Below are positions 10,627-21,464 of a stretch of DNA of 64,000 nucleotides, piece by piece. Every line of letters begins with the position of its first letter. Within the stretch, counting starts at the first letter, position 1. The notes under the pieces were generated by a model, which worked only from the letters and a program-made list of their open reading frames with translations, searched no databases and was not told the DNA's origin. This stretch comes from Paracamarosporium sp. OC-R06-R3 (lineage: Eukaryota > Ascomycota > Dothideomycetes > Pleosporales > Didymosphaeriaceae): contig JACVRA010000128.1 in NCBI GenBank assembly GCA_019828545.1, forward strand, positions 513,265 through 577,264, given 5' to 3'. The position numbers were made by a program, and so were the translations under genes.

Positions 10627-12624
10627 CTTGACTGTAGTTGGTGAATGAGAGAAGAGGTCAGGATGTGGGTATTTCTGGGGCACGCGATGCACGGCCTACA
10701 AATAACGGTGTGACGGGTGCTATCATTAGTGTGGCCGCGGTGCGGAATGGCGCCATTGTAGCGGCTCTTCGCAAAGCGCTTGGCCCACCACGCTTAACAT
10801 ATTGTACCTGAACTAGCCACCTGTCCTCGCGACCACAACTCAGAACCCATTCCCTCGTCAGAACCTAGCCGGCTCCAAGGCCCCTCGGTAAACGCACGTC
10901 GCTTCCATGTTTCCGCTAAAAACGCATCACCCGCGCACCACGCGCCCGAGCTTCTCGGGTGCATTCACTACTCCACGACCATCATCGGCTCAGTAGAGGT
11001 ATACAAACGAGGGAACGCTCATGTCCTCACCGCAGAGCATGCTGCACCATCCTTAGACTTGTTTAGTCATGTTATATCATCCGAACGGGGAGCGACCGTG
11101 TGGAAAGAGACCGACCGAGCACGGAGCCTTGAGGCTCGCTTCTTCGAATTTGGCGGCGTCGTTGTTCCATGCAGTACCTAACGGTACATAGGCTCGCTCT
11201 GCATGACTTCTTTTGGATTGATGCAAATTGCGTATTCCCCTTCCGTTGGTTGGTAGATGGACCACCTCTACTTCCTCGATTCGGAATGTCTACTCTCAAC
11301 GCTGTCTGCTTTAGAATTAGTTTTTAAGCTCTACGTAATTTTGAACGTTAAGCCATTAATACTTGCGTAGGTATTGTTTACTGTGTTTGACTTTACGTGT
11401 GGTCTATGCTTGCATAGACCTTGGACGGCTTTGTCTTCGGATGTGTAGGTTGTGAGGTGGGGGTGTAGCCCCTGCTAAGGTCGATGATGCGATGCTTATG
11501 AAAGGTGAGGAGTGCACGGGCGGGCAAAATGAAGCGTTGTGTTATCTAAACAAGAAACCATTAAATCAGCTGTCCCCGATTAGTCGATTATTAATCAATT
11601 TTGTTTCATCCAAAGTCGATTAGCTGGGACCATCATAGTTTCGTGATGGGTCAACAGCGTCAAGATCGGTTTGTTGAAACAGTACCGATAAATCGCAGCC
11701 ATGAGAACTGCGAGGCAGCAGATACTGCTGCCTTCGTGCAGGCTATATTGTGTTTGTATGTTATGGAGTGTTCTGGTGATGGAAGTGGGTGTTTTCGATA
11801 TTAGCATGATTGTACGAAATGGCGTATGTTGATACTCGGTTTATGGAACTAAGCTATGAAAGTTGACGAGCGAGGTTTGACGGAAGGTATATCTTTGCTA
11901 GCACAGTGAGCGTTCCAAGTATGGTACTGAGCGCAATATTGTTGTGGGCTTATCCTAAGACAGTTCTGCTGAGTCTGAGGGTTGGGACTCGAGATGACGT
12001 GATTTACAGCGCGGTCGATTGTGTACCCGGGAGATGCGAGCATGCTCGTACACAGTAGCTGACTTCGGACTCTGTAAGTCCCCAGTTATTTAGCGGCGGT
12101 AAAAAGCGATCTGATAGTGAGCGGAGCGATAGAGGTACTGGAGCAAGAGTGGGCAATCATAGTAGGCCTATAAGGGGCGGGTGAGAATTGCGGCATAGGG
12201 CGGAGCTAGATCGGCGGTAGCAAGGCTGATTTTACGGATGGAAAGTACCCATGAAAGGACGTTTAAAACCAATACCAAATAGGTTAATTTTTGCGGCCGC
12301 CACAGATGTCAATATTTAATGTAGTGCGATTGATATGTATCGTGGCTTAGGTCTAACGGTGTTGCTTCCGTTCTTGTTTTCTCGGAGGAGCTATCCCACT
12401 TAATGGAGCGTAACGAACTTTGCGTCACTGACAAGGGTGCTCACCGGTCGAGCGAGACGCAAGTTGTGATGCAGCACAGCCACCATGCACGCATGTATGC
12501 ATCCACAGAGTCAATAAGCTTGATGCATACCCCTCACCTTTTCGCGAACATTTAAAGGGCGTCATCACGCATGTTAGAATAGTTCAAAGAGACTATTACA
12601 CATCATCTGACTTACTTGTAAGAT
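10627..12624. other. Gene-poor region with one copy of a dispersed repeat
   Basis: Two kilobases without a supported gene. Short frames (for example 11072-11299 on the minus strand) show no motif. The only structure I can defend is a 111-bp segment at 11547-11657 that recurs inverted at 31901-32011. Confidence 0.5.
11547..11657 (+). repeat. Dispersed repeat, copy A (inverted partner at 31901-32011)
   Basis: This 111-bp stretch matches the reverse complement of 31901-32011 without gaps, with about 11 differences by my count (near 90% identity), most of them transitions. The homology fades sharply beyond both ends. It holds the AT-rich core TCGATTATTAATCAATTTTG. It is too short to assign to a transposon family; it is probably a relic of one. 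Confidence 0.75.
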
Positions 12625-13671
12625 ATGTCGTCGACTTGTAAGCATCGCGATATGTGGAAGTTTGATGATATCCAAACTTGCCTGTCCTATGGCGAGACTA
12701 CCCTTGAAGACATCTTACCGAGTTCGACAAATTCGGAAGGCAGATATCGATATACTAAACTTAACTATACTTTGGGACAGGAGATCAGATTACTCATCAT
12801 TAAGCCCGGAAAGCGAAATGATTCTATCTGGTGCGAAATTATCAAAGCCAATCTCGAAGATGAACCAGCGTACGAAGCTCTCTCTTACACTTGGGCCACC
12901 GAGGATGGGGACGTGAGATTTTCAGGACTGGTTCACTGTTCTGGCGGTACTTTACCAGTCACAAAGAACTGTGAATCTGCGATACGCAGGCTGAGAAAAC
13001 TTCACGGTGATCGATGTCTTTGGATCGATGCCATTTGTATCGACCAAACCAACGTTGATGAAAGAAATCATCAAGTCGCCTTAATGGGACAGATATATAG
13101 CACAGCTCTCGGAGTCTTGGTCTTTATCGATAGCGGAACACAGAATTACGTGCCACTCTTTCATTGGTTGCAACAGCCTTACGACCTGGTGCCCAATCCA
13201 TATAGGGTTATTACGAAATCTGCACAAACGTTTCTCTGGAGGAGGTGGTTTCATCGTGTTTGGGTTATACAGGAGGTAGCTCTAGCTAGAGCCGTTCGCT
13301 TGTTCATTCAGGATGCCGAATTGTCTCTCAACGCAGAGGTACTCAGTCAACTTTATCAACTTTGGGAATCATTGGAAACTCCAGATCTCCCCTGGCCCAG
13401 TGTTTTGAGATGGACACCAGAACGGCGAGAAACCTTGGACCTCGCATCGCTTCTACGAGGAACACAGAGATGTTCAGCAACGGATCCAAGAGACAAGGTG
13501 TATGCAATACTGGGCCTTATAGAACCAAGTTATCGACCATGGATTCCCGTAGACTACTCATCAAATGAGGAGGAAGTCTTTGCTAGGGCAACTGCGCAAT
13601 TGATAGAATCTTCTTGCTCCGATAAGCATGTCTCTGGCAGTCTCTTGACCCAAGCTTTCACTATAGGTTGA
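12625..13671 (+). CDS. HET-domain (heterokaryon incompatibility) protein, probably C-terminally truncated
   Basis: The 348-codon single-exon frame carries the typical HET core: an EALSYTW block near residue 93, then LWIDAICIDQ with the following QVALMGQIY block (residues about 132-157). Further motifs are a W..RVWVIQE block and a DPRDKVYAILGL block. HET proteins trigger cell death in non-self recognition between fungal strains. Family members often run to 500-700 residues; here the frame stops soon after the DKVYAILGL block. The last ten or so codons lie antisense to kinase-like sequence of the next locus, so the original 3' end seems lost at a junction near 13625. It may be a non-functional remnant or a short variant. 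Confidence 0.85.
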   Translation: MSSTCKHRDMWKFDDIQTCLSYGETTLEDILPSSTNSEGRYRYTKLNYTLGQEIRLLIIKPGKRNDSIWCEIIKANLEDEPAYEALSYTWATEDGDVRFSGLVHCSGGTLPVTKNCESAIRRLRKLHGDRCLWIDAICIDQTNVDERNHQVALMGQIYSTALGVLVFIDSGTQNYVPLFHWLQQPYDLVPNPYRVITKSAQTFLWRRWFHRVWVIQEVALARAVRLFIQDAELSLNAEVLSQLYQLWESLETPDLPWPSVLRWTPERRETLDLASLLRGTQRCSATDPRDKVYAILGLIEPSYRPWIPVDYSSNEEEVFARATAQLIESSCSDKHVSGSLLTQAFTIG

Positions 13672-15337
13672 AGCTGGACTTGGAGGTCTTCCAGGATGAA
13701 AAAGCTGTCATGAAAGCCTAAGTTGAAACGCACTAGCTCGTCGTGTCCATTTACCAGCGAGATGATGAACTCGAGGAGAGTACAGCCCATACTCCACAGT
13801 CCCATGATCTGGAAGGCTTTCTAGAGAGGCTCGTCCGTGATTCGAGTGACTAGTACCGCAGGGTCCCAATGAACGCTCCTGCAGGAGTTGTCTGCAGTGG
13901 AGTTGGATCGGACAAACCCATGTCTACGATTTGTAGAACGCCATGATGTTCGACGGGAATATTATCCACTCGTCCGCTCAGAACGACAATTCCTGGTTTT
14001 AGGTCATCAGGGCGACACAGCTTTTGCTGTTTATGATTATGAACACCATTCAATGCGCTAGCGAGGCCGCAAATTTCCCTGAGTGTCCGGTTGAAATCCT
14101 CCGGATCCTATTCCTCTCCGCGGTGCGTCCGGAAGTGTCAAAGATTGCCACCATTCGCTCGTTCAACCCTCAGATATCTTCCGCAGTTGCTTAAATCTGG
14201 CCATGAACACGACGATGTGCTTATGACTAAGATTCTAGCGATATCTAGGGCATCAATTTCCACTTCGTACGCCTTTTCGGAGCCGATCTGTGTATCCTGA
14301 TATTCCTTTATCGTAAGTTTCTCGCCCTAGAGCGGTCAGTGTACGAGAATTGCTAATCATTTAGTGTGTCTTGTGGTGATTATTCCAACTTGATGCATGG
14401 ATGGTAGCCTCATGCAGGATACTGAAGCCTTCCCCGTCGCGGAAGGTATATTCGAGGATGGGTATGGGATAGTCGTTGTGTAAAGTTTCCATGATAGAGC
14501 CCTTCTGAAACACGGTAGCTAGAAACAACTATTGATTGTGGCGGAACGTATGAATAGCTGGCCAGTTGATTTAATTCGAGTCGCTATGTCCCGAAGACTC
14601 GTTGTCATCGGAGTCTTCTCTAGAGCCCAATGATTCCACAGTCCAGGTATTGAACCATTTCAACAATGAGATTACGCCTATGCCACTCTCCTCTACGGGA
14701 TAATCGTCCGTATTTTCCGCATCATAGAGTTTCTGAATGACCAACGAGAAGGTCTGCTTGTAGAATCGGTCGCACCTGTTTCTTTGTTCGGTACGATAGC
14801 TTGAGGAGCAAATTGTGGCTTAGCCGATGACTTAACAAAATCCACAAGGGATTGTTCGTATATTCTTAAACAAGAGATTGAGTTCATGACCTTATCTATC
14901 TTGCTATGAGTCGATACCATGCTGTTCGAAACTTTAGCGCTGCAACCTTGGCCATAAATTATTTATATGTGTACTTACGGGCTATCATGTTTAGAATCAA
15001 TAAGCGATTTGGTAACTGAATCCATCTCTTCTTCAATGTCCTTCAAATATGCTCGAATCTTGCCAGCAAGCCAGGAATCCTTCTTATCTACCTCGCGTAG
15101 CAAATGAGCGAAAGCTTCGTCCCGATCAGGCTGAGCCTCAACTGCCTTAACAGGTATTGGCATCTTGGTCGTCTGAACATGAACTTCGTGGCTCATGTGC
15201 ATTAGATTCAATAAAGCGTCATGCAAATGAGATACAATGTCGGTGTCTTTCCATGCGCGATCTTCTGTAATCTCTTGCATCAGCGTGTCAGTGACGCGCT
15301 TGAACAGTTCGTCTAGCGACGATGACTCCATCTTCAC
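13625..15337 (-). pseudogene. Decayed protein-kinase-like gene
   Basis: The 5' part is still readable. Exon 1 starts at ATG 15337 and runs 120 codons of helical, charged sequence to a GTAAGT donor near 14978. A second exon then continues to a TAG at 14693-14695. Farther down, kinase pieces appear in shifting frames. A lobe-1 piece with the TIKEYQD lysine segment lies near 14290, a DDLKP catalytic-loop-like piece near 14000, a VDMGLSDP segment plus GTLRY near 13860-13920, and a WSMGCTLLEFI helix near 13780. Several stops and frame changes separate them, so no continuous kinase can be made. Fungal kinases of this kind often sit beside HET and NLR genes. The N-terminal domain is not recognised. 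Confidence 0.72.
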
Positions 15338-15987
15338 TACCGATAGAGTCTCTGCGCTTGTGCAAGAAAAGCTTTCACCAAAAGAATGAAGAATATTACA
15401 TAGATATGGTGTGGGTTAGGCTCTGAGTAAATATTAATCGAGAGGAGGGGACATGACTCCTTCGTCAATTCTCAGCCTTGCGTGATTGATTAGCTTGTTG
15501 GCCCAATTGCACCGGCACTATGGGCTCATGTTGCACTTTTCGCTTACCCCGGCGTAAGATAAGCCCGGCGATCGTGATTGGAAGCTATAGTTCTAGGTTA
15601 ACCACGATAGTTTGCTATAAAATGAATCAGTTCGAGCTACAAATCAGGATTAGATTGGTCCTACGTTCGAACTCACGAACTAGGTAGCGAGCGATTCTTT
15701 TGTCCACGGAGAGGATAATGGCGGATAAGGCTGTGCCTAGATGTAAGGTGATTCTCAAGGATACATGCACGGTGCTGAGTGGGCGCCTAGAGTACGCGGA
15801 ATAATTGGACGAAGCCCCATCACTTCGCCTGCAAGGTGTGATGAGGTGTGAGCCGAACATATCAGCTGCTCGAGGGTTATTTTTTTAGTTCTTTCCCTTT
15901 TGACCTAAGTCAATCTTTTGTTTTACCTTGGTACTTGCGATCCATCTAATGATCGAATATCGAGACGCATCCGAACTACTTCACATC
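15338..15987. other. Intergenic region (shared upstream region of kinase pseudogene and HeLo-like gene)
   Basis: About 650 bp between two divergent genes. It presumably holds both promoters. Short frames here (for example 15627-15860, minus) have no recognisable motif. Confidence 0.45.
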
Positions 15988-17614
15988 ATGGCAGAAGTAT
16001 TTGGTCCCGTAGGTTTTGTTTTCGGTTCAATCGGGTTTATTGTGAGCACCGTGGGTACTACTGCGCAGGCCAAGGACAACTTCAACAACTGCAGCAAGCA
16101 GCTGCAGGCCATTGAACTAATGCGGGCTAGAAGCCACCAGAAGATCCACAAATGGGAGGCTTTTTGGAAAGACTTCGATCAAGGCGAATTTGAAGAGATG
16201 ATATCTTCGGCGAAGGCAGACATCACGCGTTTGAGCAGAGAAATTGAGGCATCGATCCACAGATATCAACCCCATGATGTGGAATTATGGAACAGCATCA
16301 AATCGCGAATGCGAGAAGGGCACGAACTAAGATGGAAAGATTTCAGAGAGGGTTCAGAGAACTTTGGTCGCAGAGTAGGCTATGTGCTTTGGGAGCAGAA
16401 AAAGCTTGAAAATTGGGTCAAGCGCCTACAGGACACTATTGATGTGATTGAAACAATCTCCAAAGGCAAGTATATGGAACAAAATGGAGATTATTCGAAA
16501 GACAATCCGACTCAAGCTGAGATTATAAAAAGTAACGAAGTCCAAAAATTCATGCAAAATCTTACCAAGTTTGCTCGAGGCCTATACGACCAATGTACCC
16601 AAACACCGACAACTACTGGATGGGCGCTTAGGATGAGACCACCAGCTGAGTTCGAGGACATTCCTTATTGGAATCACTCTGAACAGGTCGACATCGAGCT
16701 TGTATACTATCTGGGACAACAAGATGATAGACAAGCACGGCGGCTTCGAGTTGGGTATCGCCCAAGAGATGCACAGCCTCAAGTGCCGTGGCGGCAGTTG
16801 ATCTTGGATGAATACATTACTGAAGCTCCGACAATTGATTGCGGTCTCGATGATCCGGGAACTAGAACACGGCCGCTCTGGGGTTTATTCGAGGAGGGCT
16901 TCTTTAATAACCCCCGAGTGCTGAAAGCATCTCAAGAGGACAGGGCACGGATCATCCAAGCCATATCTAACTGGACATTGTTGTTATGGGATACCAACTG
17001 GGTTCATGAACTATGCTGTCGACAACTCCAATTAGAAAAAGCGCGATCCGCACCAGACGTCGTAGTCTTCACGATCAAACAGGATCATTTGGCGTGTAGC
17101 CACGACCCCTTGCGCTTACGAAACTTCGGTCTGGTATTGGCTCAGTTGATACTTACAAGTCCAATACATCGCAAGATCACGGGCCCACGGCTCCCGGAAT
17201 TTAGGCAATGTCTCGACGGAACTTGGACGGATGTTTTCATAGAGAATATCCTTGCGCAAGTCCAAAAGCGTTCGAGATCAGATGTTCTGACTAACGCCAT
17301 CGAGTTCTGCTTGAGGAGCGAGTCCGTTCTCGCAACCGGCAAATTCAAGGCAGGATACCTGGCCGAATATATCGAGACAGTGTACAGACCGTAAGTGTCC
17401 CGCGGAAACTACACACATGTCCTGACTAACGCATCAAAGAGTGAATGCTTGGTGTCAAATAGAATTGTCAACTCCTGATTTCTATGCGAAACTTCAGTCG
17501 GCGTTTGCGGGGAACGGAGGATGGCCAGACGATGCGTACGAGGGCATTCTGGAACCTGGACAAACCAGTGCACATCCTATACCAGGCGCATGGCCGGAAG
17601 ATAATGATGAATAA
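15988..17614 (+). CDS. Possible HeLo-like N-terminal domain protein (fungal incompatibility type)
   Basis: Exons 15988-17390 and 17440-17614 (49-bp intron, GTAAGT..AAAG) give 525 residues. An in-frame ATG exists at 15928, but starting at 15988 places a hydrophobic, glycine-spaced stretch at the very N-terminus (Gly at 6, 9, 13, 16 and 23), as in HeLo/HeLo-like membrane-attacking domains. About 150 residues of amphipathic helices follow. The C-terminal half, with an LRNFGLVLAQLIL block and a final Tyr-Leu-Ala-Glu-Tyr segment, resembles the DUF7580-type region of fungal proteins linked to incompatibility. Both assignments are by eye and unverified. The gene lies between a HET/kinase locus and a NACHT-ankyrin gene, which fits a role in regulated cell death. 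Confidence 0.6.
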
Positions 17615-17720
17615 CTATTGTCCTCATGTTTGCATGGGCACGGAAATCTTAGAAGACGCAGGTCACCATGACCTCATAAACATACACATCATTCTCACTC
17701 CCATGTACATTCGTGATATA

Positions 17721-17855
17721 CAGTAGAGTTTTGCAATCTCTGGATGGAGCCACACACCAATCACTGTCTCTCTAATACCCTAGAGACCTCCTTTCACGCT
17801 CCTTGTTATATTCGGATTGGTCCCCTGACTAACCGGGGATTGCAAAACTCTACAG
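17721..17855. mobile_element. Candidate MITE with TA-flanked terminal inverted repeats
   Basis: A 16-bp perfect inverted repeat, GTAGAGTTTTGCAATC and its complement, lies at 17723-17738 and 17838-17853. Looser pairing extends it inward (CTCTGG against CCCCGG) and outward to CAG/CTG. Both outer ends abut TA (17719-17720 and 17856-17857), the target duplication of Tc1/mariner-type elements. The 135-bp interior has no coding capacity. Size, TIRs and TA flanks fit a non-autonomous miniature element. Confidence 0.6.
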
Positions 17856-18089
17856 TATCATATACTACTTCAACGACCCAAACCTCACATTTTCAACCTA
17901 TAATGATATTGCAATGGTCCCAGTCAATGGAAAGCTGGATGGAACTTCACAAACTCGAAGTGCCATTTCGGAATCTATCATATCATATGTCCATATAGCG
18001 TCTTCGAATCAACGCTCTCGCAAGTCCTCAATCCTTATAAACATACATACCGTGACCGTTCCCCTCTACACCCGACCCCTCCTCACCCC

Positions 18090-19383
18090 TCACCCACCGC
18101 CCTTCCCCACCAACCCCGTTAACCTAACCCTCTGCACCTGCGCCACCGCGTCCCCTAGCAACACGCGAATCGCACCCTCCAGCCTCCTGTCCTTCTTTCT
18201 CCTCATCCACAACAGGACTATGCCTAGTATGACAATGTCAATAGCCACATGCTTCACGCTTCCCCACAACACCCTCCATATAAACCTCAGAAAGAGGAAT
18301 CTCCTCGAGTGACTAAACAGCCGTCGGGACTCAAGCTGTTCGCGCAGAGCGGCGATTTCGGCTGTCATTTTGACGAGGGCTTGTTCGACGCGGGCGCGCC
18401 ACTTTTTGTCTGCTACGGATTCGGGTGGGGGTTGTGGTTGTGCGGCGGGGGTAGGTGTGATGCCGGGCGTGAGGCGTGCGATGAAGCTCGGTCGTTGCGG
18501 CGGTTTCGACGGCGTGTAGGGCAGGGGGTCTTGCGGCGCGAGATTCGTCTGTACGCCTACGTCTTCAGACGTGGGGTTATACTGCGAGTCCGGCGCATCG
18601 ACGAACTCCTCGCGTTCCAGCTCCGCCTCTTCCTCTTCGAGGTCCTCCTCGCTCTGGCTCATGGGGCTTTTGATCTGGAGGGGACCCTGATCGTCCTCGT
18701 CCTGCTCGTTGCCCAGGCCCACGGCGCGCGCTTTCCCCTTGTCGCTTCTTCTTGAATATCCTTGATAGTCCGGCGGGACGTGCATGCCCATGGAGCCAAG
18801 CGTCTGGCTCTGCTGCGGCGACGAGGAGGATGAAGACGGCACATTGGACTTGACTTGGTCCCAGACGAATTCGAGTTCTGCGACGAGCTCGCGCGAGTCC
18901 GGCGACGGCGAGGCGTACTTGTGCATCGTGTCGATCAACGTGGTGATGTAGCGGCGTTTGGCCTCTGTTCGCGAGAGCCCGTTCTGCTGCTTCCAAGCGT
19001 CCCTGCCGTCGCATCAGCATCTGCGCTGCGGCATGAACGGTGTCGCGTGCCTACCATTTCTCTCGTGCGCGCTTCACCTCCTCGGTGGTGCCGTCTGGTC
19101 GCTCCATGATGCCGTCTACATCGCCCTCTGTGCGTGTTAGACGCGGACCGGTTGTGCGGAGGGGGCAGCATACCCATGGCTTGCTTGTATAGCCCGTATA
19201 GCTGCAAGCGTGTCGCTGACGGCGGCTTCTGCGACCCCGTTCGGATCTTGTTGACCGTGTTGAGCGCATGGCTGAACACTCTATCTGCACCACCGCCCAT
19301 TAGCAGACATTCCCCAGACCCCACAGACGCCTATGTAGCCCCACCGAGAAGCCACGGGAATACGTACCCACGGAGTCGGCCAT
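18090..19383 (-). CDS. Acyl-CoA-binding protein with C-terminal membrane anchor (ACBD5/Atg37-like)
   Basis: Four exons (19383-19368, 19284-19174, 19127-19055, 19002-18090) encode 370 residues. The first 95 or so form an acyl-CoA-binding domain, recognisable by YGLYKQAM, GDVDGI, KRAREKWDAWK and the closing KRRYI. A disordered Ser-, Glu- and Pro-rich middle follows, then a short coiled-coil-like stretch near residue 270. One transmembrane helix lies near residues 313-333 with a basic flank (WMRRKK), ahead of a short tail. This layout is that of peroxisomal ACBD5 and the pexophagy factor Atg37, which bind long-chain acyl-CoA at the peroxisome membrane. The very short first coding exon is inferred from the splice frame. 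The gene is divergent from the F-box gene to its right. Confidence 0.9.
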
Positions 19384-20384
19384 GACGAGTGCGAGCTTCG
19401 ATTAGCGCTGCGACCACCCCGCGACGTCTCTATCAGGCGCGCGTCATCCAAAGGCGTCGAGGGACTGGAAGCTGTTACACGGTGGCGAAGTGCGATGCGG
19501 AGAGCGTGGGTTCAAGCTATGGCGGAGGCCGACGTCGTGCATGGCGCTGGCGATAGCTGCGGAGCCGTTCCATGGTGGAGTGCTGGACGCCGCAGCTGGG
19601 GATAAAGGGCCGAGGCTCGGGAAATGCGCCGACACGTGCCGATATGGGCGGGCGCGCTGTCTGGTTCACGTGTCACCACATGTACATCTGCCAAACCACC
19701 CATCCCCAATTCAAATATCGTTATATTTCTACGACAAGAACATTAGAAGCTGGGCTGCGATACTGTCCGTCTCTCACCATGAGTGTGGTGTTGCAGCCGG
19801 TCATTGAGCCGATGCATCCCGGCGCTCATCTGGATTGCCTCATCGGGCAACTTATTCCGACCAACTTCTACAGAAGTGCACTTTGTTTCCAGGCCTATCT
19901 GATTAAATCGCTTCTAGTAAAGCATGCTTGAATGCATTCTTCCCCTTTACTGATGCTTCGGATTGCAGATACTGCGACATGGGAATGGGAGAGGTCAACC
20001 GACCAATTGTTACCAAAACAGCCAGATATCCAGAGCAAACAGCGCTTTATTCGAATCCAGCTCGACTATTTCGACTTCTTGGATCACGTTCCGGCAACGG
20101 ATGTATCGTCAGAATGGCGTTCTAAAGGCTGTCGACGCCTTTTTCAAAACGAGCTACACCTCCAACGAAGCAAGACGTGATGACTATCGACCCGTTGCAT
20201 CGAGCACCCTTGACATCAATTCTCGTACTGCCTTCTCGTGCGAAATAGGCTACACTCTCAAAATGGCCTAGTGTGGCTGTCTGCCTTACTCTAGCCTTGG
20301 GGCGTATTTTCAGCCCATGTATAATTTGACGACGACCTCCAAAGACCTTAAAATCTCAATAACTAACAACACATACACCTTAGA
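19384..20384. other. Divergent intergenic region
   Basis: One kilobase between the ACBD5-like gene (minus) and the F-box gene (plus), likely holding both promoters. Open frames of 60-119 codons occur, partly because the left half is GC-rich; none shows a domain. Confidence 0.45.
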
Positions 20385-21395
20385 ATGAGCACAAGTAAGC
20401 GACATAAGGCATACTCGCCTTGCACCACAGAGCTTGCAACCTCCATCTACAACACCACAACCATGTCTGCTGCATCAACCGTCCTCTCCATCCCTGAACT
20501 CCTCCAACAAATCATCTCCGAGCTCCCACCGCTCGACATAATCCGCTACCAGCTTGTAAACCGCGCATGGAACAGACTCATCACCGGCTCTGCTCTCTTA
20601 CAATATAAATCATGGCAACGCAACGACTACCCAGACCCCACCCAGCACGTCCAACCCAACGACCTCATACCCGACATTGATTTGTGGGATGAAAAGTACC
20701 CCTACGGCTCAGACGCAGCCGCAGACTACCAAATGAAGCGCTATACCTACAATATCTCCAAACACCTCAATCCAATCATCGTCTCCAAAATCATGCAAGA
20801 ACCACCGGATAGCCCGAGACACTCTTTCGAGCCAGACCAGTCCATGACCACGGATGGGTTCGGCGGGTACATGAGTTTTCCCCCTGTGCTTCTCCGCGCT
20901 CTCCTGCGATGGTACGAGGCGAACAAGGCCTCCGAGCACAAGTGGGCCCACATGTCGCTCTACCGGCCCGACGCTCGCAAAATCCAATGGGATATCCCGT
21001 GCTCCGATGATTCGGGGATCCCGTTCTCGCTTGAGGCGAGGCGCGCGCCTGAACCAGGCGCTAGACGCTACTCCTCGGATTACATCGGCAACGATGTCAT
21101 GGTGAACAAGGAGCCTGACGAGCCGCTGACTTTGACGCTGGGAGATCTGATGGGGAGGTTAGAGAAGGAGTGGGATCGGTGGTTGGATAGCGAGCGCGAG
21201 ACGCATTACCTCAGTCATGATGGCATGGGGTGTGATTACGATCAAGGTCTTCCTGATCATTGCTTGGATAGCGATGAGGAGGATGAGGATGAGGACATGG
21301 ACGAAGACGGCGAGAAGCATGAGAGGGTTACGTTTGGGTGCAAGATGACGAGAGAGGAACATATTGATGCTTGTGTTGATATGGCTTCGTCATGA
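20385..21395 (+). CDS. F-box-like protein
   Basis: A single exon encodes 336 residues, or 310 from ATG 20463, which has the better start context (ACCATGTCT). An F-box is visible right after that second Met: LSIPELLQQIISELPPLD followed by LVNRAWNRLI. This is the usual fungal arrangement, in which the domain binds Skp1 in an SCF ubiquitin ligase. The rest has no repeat or known substrate domain. The C-terminus carries an acidic Asp/Glu run (near 21270-21310). The gene is followed 69 bp later by the convergent end of the NACHT-ankyrin gene. Confidence 0.8.
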   Translation: MSTSKRHKAYSPCTTELATSIYNTTTMSAASTVLSIPELLQQIISELPPLDIIRYQLVNRAWNRLITGSALLQYKSWQRNDYPDPTQHVQPNDLIPDIDLWDEKYPYGSDAAADYQMKRYTYNISKHLNPIIVSKIMQEPPDSPRHSFEPDQSMTTDGFGGYMSFPPVLLRALLRWYEANKASEHKWAHMSLYRPDARKIQWDIPCSDDSGIPFSLEARRAPEPGARRYSSDYIGNDVMVNKEPDEPLTLTLGDLMGRLEKEWDRWLDSERETHYLSHDGMGCDYDQGLPDHCLDSDEEDEDEDMDEDGEKHERVTFGCKMTREEHIDACVDMASS

Positions 21396-21464
21396 GTAAG
21401 GGGTTACATATAGCGCTGCTTCCTGTGTGCAGTCCATTTCCGTCAACGTCTACCTACTATCCGA

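Noticed and set aside
16582..17348. Minus-strand frames inside the HeLo-like gene
   Set aside because: Antisense shadows; the plus-strand gene has continuous frame and consistent splicing.
18249..18755. A 168-codon plus-strand frame opposite the ACBD5-like gene
   Set aside because: It is the antisense shadow of a GC-rich, Glu/Pro-rich coding exon and shows no domain of its own.
19928..20271. Three overlapping short plus-strand frames upstream of the F-box gene
   Set aside because: No motif, different frames competing over the same DNA, and the place is a promoter region.
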